From assembly GCA_964614575.1 (NCBI GenBank), contig CAZTLX010000109.1, positions 1 through 13,856 on the forward strand: a stretch of DNA of 13,856 nt, read 5' to 3'. Within the stretch, counting starts at the first letter, position 1. Every line of letters begins with the position of its first letter. The stretch is from JBGTLW01 sp964614575 (GTDB taxonomy: Bacteria > Planctomycetota > Phycisphaerae > Phycisphaerales > Phycisphaeraceae). The position numbers and the translations under genes were made by a program. The notes under the pieces were generated by a model, which saw only the letters and a program-made list of their open reading frames with translations, made no database searches and had not been told where the DNA came from. Below, in pieces: positions 6,921 to 13,104 of this stretch.

Positions 6921-8285
6921 TCAGACCAGCAGGCCCGCGGGGTTTTCCAGGAGGTTGCGCAGGGTGGCGAGGTATTCCGCGGCCTGGGCGCCGTCGATCA
7001 CGCGGTGATCGCCCGAGAGCGTCACGTTCATCTCGTGGCCGATGGTCAATTCGTCGTTGCGGACGACGGGTTTCTTGAGGGCGGCACCGATGGCGAGGAT
7101 GGCGGCGTTGGGCGGGTTGATGATGGCGGTGAACTGCGTCACGCCGTACTGCGGCATGCCCAGGTTCGAGAGGGTGATGGTCGACTCGCTCATCTCGTCG
7201 AGCGAGAGCCCGGCCGAGCGCGCCTTGCCGGCCAGCTCCTTCACCTCGGTGGAGAGCTGGCGCAGGCCCTTGAGGTGGGCGTCGCGCAGGGTGGCGACGA
7301 CGAGCCCGCCGCCCTTTTCCGCGGGCAGGGAGATGGCGACGCCGACGTTGACGGTGCCGTGGACCGTGATCTCTTTCTCGCCCCACGAGCTGTTGATCGC
7401 CGGGTGCATGGTCGCGGCCAGGGCCACGGCCCGCGTGACAAAATCGTTGACGCTGAGCTTGATGCCCTGGCTTTCAAGCTGGGTGTTGAGCGTGGTGCGC
7501 AGCGCCAGCAGCGGGTCCATGTTGATCGCGACGCTGACCTGGAAGTGCGGCACGGTGGTCTTGGACTCGACCAGCCGCTTGGCGATGGTCTTACGCATCT
7601 GCGAGAGCGGGATGGTGCGGGCTTCGATGCCGGCCCCGCCGGAGACCGATGGCGCGGTGCCGGGTTTCTGCGGCTTGGCGGGTGCGGTTTTGCCTTGCTT
7701 GGCGGACGCGGCAGAACTTGCGGCGGCACCGGATTCGGCGGCCTTTAAGATGTCGCGTTTGATGATCCGGCCGTCGGGCCCGGTGCCTTTGATCTGGGCG
7801 ATGTCCAGGCCGTGCTCCTCGGCCAGCTTGCGGGCCAGCGGGGAGATGCGGACTTTTGTATCTGATTTGGCGGGGGCGGGTTCCGATTCCGTTTCAGATT
7901 CAGATTCGGACTCGGATTTCGATTCGCCCGCGGGCGATGAATCGTCTTCGTCTTGGTCGGCGTCCTCTTCTTCTTTGGAGGCTTTGCCCTTCCGGGTTTC
8001 GCCGCTGCCGCCGGCGTCGGCTTTCGCGGCATCCTCGACGCTTTCGCCGTCCTCGGCCAGGATCAGGATGGTCGTCTCGATCGGGACGGTGTCGCCCTCC
8101 TCGACGACGATCTTCGCGACCGTGCCGTCGTCGAACGCCTGCAGCTCCATCGTCGCCTTGTCGGTCTCGACATCCGCGAGGTGGTCGCCCGCGCTGACCT
8201 TGTCGCCCACCTTCACCTTCCAGGCGACGAGCGTGCCTTCTTCCATGGTGTCCGAGAGGCGGGGCATGGTGATGGGGATGGGCAT
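6921..8285 (-). CDS. pdhC: Dihydrolipoamide acetyltransferase, E2 of pyruvate dehydrogenase complex
   Basis: This 454-residue protein is the core E2 subunit that moves the acetyl group from lipoate to CoA in the cytoplasmic pyruvate dehydrogenase complex. An N-terminal lipoyl domain (residues 1-78) opens with MPIPITMPRLSDTMEEGT and has the lipoylated lysine in ETDKATM (Lys43). A very acidic linker follows (about 82-142), with a Ser-Glu run at 122-135. The E1/E3-binding domain spans about 144-182 (VRISPLARKLAEEHGLDI, GPDGRIIKRDIL). After an Ala/Pro linker comes the catalytic domain (about 217-454), with its HRVIDG active site at His427 and Asp431. The start at 8285 is set by AGGAG eight bases upstream and by the family N-terminus; 8354 would add 23 unrelated residues. 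No E1 or E3 gene lies in the window. Branched-chain or acetoin E2 is less likely given the pyruvate-type N-terminus. Confidence 0.93.
   Translation of the reverse strand: MPIPITMPRLSDTMEEGTLVAWKVKVGDKVSAGDHLADVETDKATMELQAFDDGTVAKIVVEEGDTVPIETTILILAEDGESVEDAAKADAGGSGETRKGKASKEEEDADQDEDDSSPAGESKSESESESETESEPAPAKSDTKVRISPLARKLAEEHGLDIAQIKGTGPDGRIIKRDILKAAESGAAASSAASAKQGKTAPAKPQKPGTAPSVSGGAGIEARTIPLSQMRKTIAKRLVESKTTVPHFQVSVAINMDPLLALRTTLNTQLESQGIKLSVNDFVTRAVALAATMHPAINSSWGEKEITVHGTVNVGVAISLPAEKGGGLVVATLRDAHLKGLRQLSTEVKELAGKARSAGLSLDEMSESTITLSNLGMPQYGVTQFTAIINPPNAAILAIGAALKKPVVRNDELTIGHEMNVTLSGDHRVIDGAQAAEYLATLRNLLENPAGLLV
7880..7926. repeat. 6-bp degenerate repeat encoding Ser-Glu run in E2 linker
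   Basis: On the plus strand the unit GATTCN recurs every six bases (GATTCC, GATTCA, GATTCG and variants). Read in the E2 gene it encodes alternating Ser and Glu between the lipoyl and binding domains. This looks like expansion by replication slippage of a tolerant linker. Confidence 0.6.
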
Positions 8286-8293
8286 GGCGGTGG

Positions 8294-8298
8294 CTCCT
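8294..8298 (-). promoter_or_regulatory. Ribosome binding site of E2 gene
   Basis: AGGAG on the minus strand, eight bases before ATG 8285. It decides the E2 start in favour of MPIPITMPRLSD over the longer frame. Confidence 0.75.
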
Positions 8299-8485
8299 GC
8301 CCCCGGAAGGGGTGAGCGGGGTATCCGATGCTTCGCCCAAAGCGGGCTCAGCATGCGGCCAGGTCAGGCCCCCAACTTCCCGGTGAGCGTCACGCTATCG
8401 CGCGAAAAACTTCCGGGGGGGGTGGGGGTGCGAGCGTTGACGGGCTTCGCGTGGGGGATGGTAGCAGAGAGGAAGTGGGTCGCGC

Positions 8486-8515
8486 AAGAAAAAACCCACC
8501 GGCCGGGCCGGTGGG
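8486..8515 (-). terminator. Rho-independent terminator of the PEP-CTERM-like gene
   Basis: On the minus strand, CCCACCGGCC and its perfect complement surround a single central base (8495-8515). The RNA would fold into an 8-9 bp stem with a small loop. It is followed by TTTTTTCTT (8494-8486). It lies about 60 bp past the stop of the exported protein, as expected, and insulates that gene from E2 downstream. Confidence 0.85.
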
Positions 8516-8576
8516 CGTTTGTGGGGCGGGGGGAGCGCCGATGACCTCGGCGGCTTGATGGGGGAGCTTGCGGGTC

Positions 8577-9236
8577 TTAGGCGTCGCGGCGACGGCGGAA
8601 GGCCATGGCCCCGAGCAGGAGCAGCCCGCCGCCGAGCGCGGCGGGGGTGGGGATGACCGTGGAGGGCGGGGTGGTCACGGAGTTCGGCGTGGCGATCCAG
8701 CCGGAGAAATCGGTGGTCTGGTCGGTGGGGTTGGTGCCGAAGGCGGCGTTGTAGAACCCGGCGGTGCCCTTCTTGCCGTAGACATCACCCCAGACCGGGG
8801 CGCGGTCGGTGATGAGGACGGCTTCGAGGATGTCGCCTTGCTCCTCGAATTTGATGCCGAACAGGTTGCTCGGCTGGGTCGGGTTGCTGCCGTGGTGCGG
8901 CTTGATCGTCTTGGCACCGGCGAAGTCCAGGCTCGTCTCGAGGTTGAAGTGGCTGATGCCGACCGGGCTGCCGTTCTCACGGAAGAACTCGTAGGTGTAG
9001 GTGTACATGCCGGCGATGCCGTCGAAGCTGATGTCCCAGGTCAGCTTGTACCCACCATTGATCTGCCAACTGTTTGCGTTCTTGTTGGGATTGCCCGGTG
9101 CCAGCAGCGAGCCATCGGCCGTGCTGCGCGTGCCGGTGAAGTCGGCCGGATCCAGATAGACGTAGTTCGCTGAAGCGGCGCCCGCCACGAGGGCGGCGGT
9201 CAGGCACGTTGCGATGCGGAAGCTGGCGCGGATCAT
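8577..9236 (-). CDS. Exported protein with PEP-CTERM-like sorting tail
   Basis: A 219-residue secreted protein. Residues 1-23 (MIRASFRIATCLTAALVAGA, then ASA) are a signal peptide, probably cut before NYVYLD. The body is beta-rich with many aromatic residues (WDISFDGIAGMYTYTYEFF, ISHFNLETSLDF) and resembles the small sandwich domains often attached to sorting tails. I cannot name its ligand. The C-terminus reads VIPTPAALGGGLLLLGAMAF followed by RRRRDA: a Pro-rich motif, a hydrophobic helix and a basic end. This is a variant of the PEP-CTERM signal recognised by exosortase-type systems. Start 9236 is chosen over 9371 because GGAG (9245-9248) lies eight bases upstream and because the signal peptide begins there. 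It is a single-gene unit with its own terminator and, tentatively, a promoter near 9374-9402. Confidence 0.85.
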   Translation of the reverse strand: MIRASFRIATCLTAALVAGAASANYVYLDPADFTGTRSTADGSLLAPGNPNKNANSWQINGGYKLTWDISFDGIAGMYTYTYEFFRENGSPVGISHFNLETSLDFAGAKTIKPHHGSNPTQPSNLFGIKFEEQGDILEAVLITDRAPVWGDVYGKKGTAGFYNAAFGTNPTDQTTDFSGWIATPNSVTTPPSTVIPTPAALGGGLLLLGAMAFRRRRDA

Positions 9237-9326
9237 CGTTCTTTCTCCATAGGGCCGTTTCGCGGCACCGGGTCTGATGGGGGTCATGGCAGCGGACAAC
9301 CGCTTGACCCGTCGTCTGATGCTGTG

Positions 9327-9344
9327 TTTATCCCACTCGATAAA
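9327..9344. promoter_or_regulatory. Operator-like inverted repeat TTTATC-N6-GATAAA
   Basis: Perfect 6-bp arms with a 6-bp spacer (CCACTC). Allowing one bulged base, the match extends outward through CTGTG on one side and ACAG on the other. If the predicted minus-strand promoter is right, the site lies about 25-40 bases into the leader of the exported-protein gene. It could be an operator or a 5' UTR hairpin. Confidence 0.35.
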
Positions 9345-9373
9345 ACAGAAAGGGTTGCCTTTCCCTCGCAATC

Positions 9374-9402
9374 AGTATCACTCTGGTCTGATAGGGTTGC
9401 AA
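9374..9402 (-). promoter_or_regulatory. Possible sigma-70-type promoter for the exported protein
   Basis: On the minus strand TTGCAA (9402-9397) and GATACT (9379-9374) are separated by 17 bases. Each hexamer matches its consensus at four of six positions. Transcription would start near 9366, giving a leader of about 130 nt. Confidence 0.3.
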
Positions 9403-9628
9403 GGCCTGAAATCAATCTTTTGGGAAGATTTTTACGGGGTTTGTCCTAAAAATCGCGTCAAAGCTCCGCTTGGCACCGTTTGCCGTCAAACTGGGCAATC
9501 TGCGCCGGTCATGCCAACCCGCCCCGAACCGGGCTCCCCCCGCCCCGATCGGGCGCAGCGGGCGGTGCCGACGGGGACGGGTCGAGTGCGGCGGTTAAAA
9601 GGCCGATGGATCATGGTGGGTTGTCGGG

Positions 9629-9634
9629 TAGAAT
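9629..9634 (+). promoter_or_regulatory. Possible -10 box of the pseudopilin gene (TAGAAT)
   Basis: TAGAAT lies about 57 bp before the pseudopilin start, five of six to consensus. The -35 position holds no good match, so this is tentative. Confidence 0.3.
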
Positions 9635-9691
9635 GATGGAGCCGCTTCGGCGTACCCTCTCGTTTCGTGTCACTCGACGGAGAAACCGCTC

Positions 9692-10588
9692 ATGTCTCGA
9701 CGCAATCAGATCGGCTTTACCCTCATCGAGCTGCTCGTGGTCATCAGCATCATCGCCCTGCTGATCGCGCTGCTGCTGCCCACCCTTGCGACCGCCCGCG
9801 AGTCGGCGAAGATGGTGATCTGCGGGTCAAACCTCCGCCAGATCGCCATCGGCTACAACAGCTACGCCGCGGAAAACGGCGGGTGGTTCCCGGTCAGCGT
9901 GTACACCGATGACTTCTACGGGTCCAAGGCCTACTTCCGCGGCAACTATCAGGACGAGTGGACCCGACAAAACGGCTTCACCAACCCGCCCGGCGGCACG
10001 CTCATCGACGGCAGACCGGCCTACAACCGCCCCGGCCCGACCATGATCGCCCCGGCCTACGGCGAGCCGGAGATCTTCTACTGCCCCAACAACCGCGACC
10101 TCGGCGACAACCACCTCGACTTCGCCTACTGGCGCAACTTCGCCAAATTCCTCGACGCCGGGTCGTACACCGGCGCCCAGTGGACCGCCATGACCGGCTT
10201 CAACCCACGCTGGCCCGGCAACCGCTACGTCAGCTACCACCTGCCCTCGCGAGGCGGGCAGGTCTCCGGCGGCATCCCCCGCTGGATCGGACCCATCACC
10301 CTCGAAGACCTCAACTTCCTCCCCGTCGCCGCGGACATGGGACGGACCTACGGCTATCCGACCGACGAGGCCCGCGACTACACCACCGCCGGCGGGGTCT
10401 ACGACTGGTTCCGACCCAAACACCTGACCGCCAACCAGGTCACCCGGATGGACGGCAGCACCCAATCCATCGCCCTGCTCGGCCGCGACGACTTCGACGA
10501 CCTGAAGATCGAGAACGACAACCACGGCGTCCGCCATGTCGTGTACGAGGGCCCGCAGTCGGTCCTCCGCGGCATGCGGCTGGATTAG
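9692..10588 (+). CDS. Type II secretion G-like pseudopilin, H-X9-DG family
   Basis: A 298-residue surface or periplasmic protein with a class III prepilin leader. MSRRNQIG is cut before FTLIELLVVISIIALLIALL, leaving the invariant Glu at mature position 5. The globular part has two cysteines (Cys44, Cys131) that may form a disulfide. Near the end, His244 is followed nine residues later by Asp254-Gly255, the H-X9-DG motif of the large prepilin-like family of Planctomycetota and Lentisphaerota. Many such paralogues occur per genome and their individual roles are mostly unknown. GGAG (9679-9682) nine bases upstream supports the start. No pilus or secretion genes are adjacent, so it is a stand-alone unit. 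The stop codon TAG overlaps the left end of the 165-bp palindromic element. Confidence 0.92.
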   Translation: MSRRNQIGFTLIELLVVISIIALLIALLLPTLATARESAKMVICGSNLRQIAIGYNSYAAENGGWFPVSVYTDDFYGSKAYFRGNYQDEWTRQNGFTNPPGGTLIDGRPAYNRPGPTMIAPAYGEPEIFYCPNNRDLGDNHLDFAYWRNFAKFLDAGSYTGAQWTAMTGFNPRWPGNRYVSYHLPSRGGQVSGGIPRWIGPITLEDLNFLPVAADMGRTYGYPTDEARDYTTAGGVYDWFRPKHLTANQVTRMDGSTQSIALLGRDDFDDLKIENDNHGVRHVVYEGPQSVLRGMRLD

Positions 10589-10751
10589 AGCAACCCGCTT
10601 GGCTTTTTCTCCATTCCGGGATGGGTTGTCACGATAGCCGGCGAGCTACGCCTCGCCGGGCGGTCGCGCAGCGACCGGGCAAGTACGCCCGGCGAGGCGT
10701 AGCTCGCCGGCTACAGGTCAAGGGGTGGAGACTGTTGACGCGGATTGCTCT
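10587..10751. repeat. 165-bp REPIN-like palindromic element, copy 1
   Basis: The ends are AGAGCAACCCGC and GCGGATTGCTCT, a terminal inverted repeat with one mismatch in 12. Inside, a perfect 28-bp inverted repeat (10635-10662 with 10686-10713) encloses a 23-nt loop with its own hairpin (GGTCGC-GCA-GCGACC). Each arm is also self-complementary (GCCGGCGAG with CTCGCCGGGC), like a REP unit. The outside edge of the right arm, read on the minus strand, begins GTAG. The element starts inside the stop codon of the pseudopilin gene and ends about 24 bp before the pyrimidine tandem repeat. As RNA it would be a long hairpin that could end or protect the pseudopilin transcript. Confidence 0.85.
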
Positions 10752-10774
10752 CGTCGCGCGCAGCTTCGCGCACT

Positions 10775-10838
10775 TTGCCGCTCTTCCGCTTTTCCACTTT
10801 TCCGCTTTTCCGTTTTTCCGCTCTTCCGCTTCTCCGTT
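10775..10838. repeat. 8-bp tandem repeat, polypyrimidine tract
   Basis: Eight consecutive degenerate units with consensus TTTCCGCT. The plus strand is almost pure pyrimidine. The tract ends about 33 bp before the start of the second antiporter, in its likely leader or promoter region. Copy number could vary by slippage, and the mirror-like purine/pyrimidine bias could favour unusual DNA structure. Confidence 0.8.
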
Positions 10839-10871
10839 CACCCCCCGCCTGCCTGATATCATCCCCGGCCG

Positions 10872-11966
10872 ATGTTGTTCGCCTCGCTGTTACCCGACAC
10901 CTGGTTCTCGCCGCTGCCCACGCTGGTGCTGCTGCTGATTGTGGTGGCGGGGATGGCGGCGGTGATCAAGGGGGCGGACTGGCTGGTGGAGGGCGCGGCG
11001 GGGGTCGCCAAGCGGCTGGGCATGCCGGAGGTGGTGATCGGCGCGACCATCGTGTCGCTGGGCACGACCAGCCCGGAGATGGCGGTCTCGGTGCTCGCGG
11101 CGTGGTCGGGCAACGCGGGGCTGGCGCTGGGCAACGGCGTCGGGTCGATCATCGCCGACACCGGGCTGATCCTCGGCCTCGGCCTCCTGCTCACCCGCCT
11201 GCCCGCCGACCGTTTTGTCCTCTCGCGCCAGGGCTGGGTGCAGGTCGGCTCGGCGGTGCTGCTGGCGGGGCTGTGCTACGCGCTGTTCCTCTGGCACGGC
11301 AGCGCGCTGGCGGCCGACGGCGAGCCGCTGGCCCGCATCGGGCGCGGCATCGGCATCGTGCTGGTGGCGCTGCTGGTCGCTTACCTGATCATCAGCGTGC
11401 GCTGGGCCCGGCGTCACCCCGGCGGCGAGCCGCACCTCATCGAAGACCACGGCCAAGTCCACACCGACCACGAGCCGCGGCATCAGACGCTGCGGGGGCT
11501 GATCTTCATCGGCGTGGCGGGGCTGGCGGTGGTGGTGTTCGCCGGCGAAGCGCTGGTGCAGTCGGTCACCGTCGTCGCCGTGCGCTGGGGCGTGCCGCAG
11601 GTCGTGATCGCCTCGACGATCGTCGCGCTGGGCACCAGCCTGCCGGAGCTGGTCGTGGGGATGACCGCGATCCGCAGGGGACACCCCGAGCTGCTGGTGG
11701 GCAACGTCATCGGCGCGGACATCCTCAACGTGCTGTTTGTCATCGGCTTCGCGGCGCTCGCGGCCCCGCTGCCGATCCTCGAGCCGGGCACGCGTTTCCC
11801 GGCGATCTTCCTGCAGCTCCACCTGCCGACGATGCTGGTGATGCTGCTGTTCACGCGGCTGTGTATTTTCAAGGCGGTGCGGGCCGGCGCGTTCGAGAAG
11901 TGGATGGGCGTGCCGTTGCTGCTGATGTATGTGGCGTACCTGATCCTCAACACCGCGCTGGCGTAA
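10872..11966 (+). CDS. Second CaCA-family cation antiporter, 364 aa
   Basis: An integral membrane cation exchanger, a distant paralogue of the minus-strand YrbG-type protein. Alpha-1 has GTTSPE (Glu69) and GNGVGSIIAD (Asp96). Alpha-2 has GTSLPE (Glu259) and GNVIGADILN (Asn286). The position 27 residues after the first Glu, usually Asn, is Asp here, and both 'GSN' motifs are altered (GSI, GAD). Selectivity may therefore differ from the other antiporter. The central cytoplasmic loop (about 181-205) is rich in His and acidic residues, with six histidines (HLIEDHGQVHTDHEPRH), suggesting metal sensing. The start at 10872 has no visible Shine-Dalgarno; it is chosen because it begins just before the first hydrophobic segment. 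The next gene starts 101 bp downstream beyond a large palindrome. Confidence 0.9.
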   Translation: MLFASLLPDTWFSPLPTLVLLLIVVAGMAAVIKGADWLVEGAAGVAKRLGMPEVVIGATIVSLGTTSPEMAVSVLAAWSGNAGLALGNGVGSIIADTGLILGLGLLLTRLPADRFVLSRQGWVQVGSAVLLAGLCYALFLWHGSALAADGEPLARIGRGIGIVLVALLVAYLIISVRWARRHPGGEPHLIEDHGQVHTDHEPRHQTLRGLIFIGVAGLAVVVFAGEALVQSVTVVAVRWGVPQVVIASTIVALGTSLPELVVGMTAIRRGHPELLVGNVIGADILNVLFVIGFAALAAPLPILEPGTRFPAIFLQLHLPTMLVMLLFTRLCIFKAVRAGAFEKWMGVPLLLMYVAYLILNTALA

Positions 11967-11973
11967 CCCCCCC

Positions 11974-12048
11974 CCGCTCGCGGCTTCGCGCGAACGTCAC
12001 GCCCCGGAACGTAAAAAGGGCGCGGCGGGAGAGCGAAGCCGCGAGCGG
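11974..12048. repeat. Long inverted repeat with 16-bp perfect arms
   Basis: CCGCTCGCGGCTTCGC at 11974-11989 and its exact complement at 12033-12048 enclose 43 bases. The left arm region also folds on itself (CGCG-GCTT-CGCG). It fills most of the gap between the antiporter stop and the epimerase ribosome site. There is no T-tract, so it is not a classical terminator. It may be a REP-like structure that uncouples or stabilises the two transcripts. Confidence 0.8.
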
Positions 12049-12067
12049 CAAAACAGAGAAGCATGAT

Positions 12068-13066
12068 ATGTCTGATGATCAAACCATCCTCATCACCGGT
12101 GCCGCCGGGTTCATCGGCTCGCACCTGACCGACGCGTATCTCGCCGCGGGCCATCGCGTGGTCGGGCTCGATAACTTCTGCGACTTCTACGACGAAACGA
12201 TCAAACGCACCAACCTCGCGGGCGCGATGGGTCACGCGGGCTTCACGCTGCTCGAAGCCGACATCCGCGACCGCGCCGCGGTGCTCGATGCGTTCGCCAC
12301 GCACCAGCCCGACATCGTCGTGCATCTCGCGGCGATGGCGGGCGTGCGGCCGAGCATCGAGCGGCCGGACTACTACACCGCGGTGAACCTCGACGGCACG
12401 GTGAACCTCCTCGACGCCGCGGCCGCGGCGGGCGTGAGCAAGTTCGCCTTCGCCTCCTCATCGAGCGTCTATGGCAACAACCCGAAGGTGCCGTTTGCCG
12501 AGACGGACAACGTCGATCACCCCATCTCGCCCTATGCCGCGACCAAGAAGGCGGGCGAGCTGCTGTGCCACACCTACTGGCACATCCACCGCCTGCCGAT
12601 CGTCGCGCTGCGGTTCTTCACCGTCTTCGGCCCACGCCAGCGGCCGGACCTGGCGATCAGCAAGTTCCTCAAGCTCGTGCGCGATGATCAGGAGATCCCG
12701 ATGTTCGGTGACGGCTCGACGTCGCGCGACTACACCTTCGTCGCCGACATCGTGGACGGCATCCGCAAGTCGGTCGCGCACTGCGGCCCGGCCATGCCCG
12801 CGCCCGAAGTCGGCGAAGGGGTCACCACGGGGTTCCGTGTGTACAACCTCGGCGGGTCGTCGCCCGTGTCGCTCAAGCAGATGATCGCGACGATCGGCGA
12901 GGCGGTCGGCAAGGCCCCGCGCATCAGAGCGATGCCCATGCAGCCGGGGGATGTGGACCGCACGTTTGCCGATGTGTCTCGCGCCCAGGCCGAGCTGGGC
13001 TACGCCCCCACCACCCCCCTGGCCGCGGGCGTCAAAAAACAATGGGACTGGCTCGCCGGGCGATAA
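12068..13066 (+). CDS. NAD-dependent epimerase, UDP-glucuronate 4-epimerase-like
   Basis: A 332-residue cytoplasmic short-chain dehydrogenase of the extended type that acts on nucleotide sugars. The N-terminal Rossmann fold has GAAGFIGSH (residues 11-19) for NAD binding. ASSSSVYGN (129-137) and YAATK (Tyr156, Lys160) form the catalytic site. GLDNFCDFYDETIK and FFTVFGPRQRPDLAISKF point to the UDP-glucuronate 4-epimerase branch, which makes UDP-galacturonate for surface polysaccharide. UDP-glucose 4-epimerase or a related sugar cannot be excluded. ATG 12068 is chosen because MSDDQTILITGAAG matches the family start and AGAGAAG lies six bases upstream. The open frame extends far upstream but has no family sequence there. 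No other polysaccharide genes are visible nearby. Confidence 0.92.
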   Translation: MSDDQTILITGAAGFIGSHLTDAYLAAGHRVVGLDNFCDFYDETIKRTNLAGAMGHAGFTLLEADIRDRAAVLDAFATHQPDIVVHLAAMAGVRPSIERPDYYTAVNLDGTVNLLDAAAAAGVSKFAFASSSSVYGNNPKVPFAETDNVDHPISPYAATKKAGELLCHTYWHIHRLPIVALRFFTVFGPRQRPDLAISKFLKLVRDDQEIPMFGDGSTSRDYTFVADIVDGIRKSVAHCGPAMPAPEVGEGVTTGFRVYNLGGSSPVSLKQMIATIGEAVGKAPRIRAMPMQPGDVDRTFADVSRAQAELGYAPTTPLAAGVKKQWDWLAGR

Positions 13067-13083
13067 CGGCTCGTGATAAACCG

Positions 13084-13097
13084 CTCCCTTGAGGGAG
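13084..13097. terminator. Short hairpin after the epimerase gene
   Basis: CTCCC-TTGA-GGGAG lies 17 bp past the epimerase stop, just before the second 165-bp element. It has no T-tract, so it is only a weak terminator candidate. The adjoining larger palindrome may do this job. Confidence 0.3.
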
Positions 13098-13104
13098 GGG
13101 AGTT

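Larger units (their letters stand above)
9237..9691. other. Divergent intergenic region
   Basis: This 455-bp region separates the minus-strand exported protein from the plus-strand pseudopilin and must hold both promoters. Its middle part (about 9320-9470) is clearly more AT-rich than the surroundings. It contains a TTTATC/GATAAA inverted repeat and one plausible promoter in each direction. A plus-strand frame at 9277-9636 shows no family likeness and is probably not a gene. Confidence 0.6.

Noticed and set aside
7042..8544. 500-residue plus-strand frame opposite the E2 gene
   Set aside because: The Ser-rich translation mirrors the E2 coding strand, and E2 has complete lipoyl, binding and catalytic motifs.
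9277..9636. 119-residue plus-strand frame in the divergent intergenic region
   Set aside because: No ribosome site, no domain, and mixed composition that crosses the AT-rich promoter zone.
10745..12067. Long open frame upstream of and in frame with the epimerase, giving a 773-residue protein
   Set aside because: The upstream part is Arg/Ala/Gly-rich noise antisense to nothing and overlapping the antiporter in another frame. The epimerase family start and a ribosome site sit at 12068.
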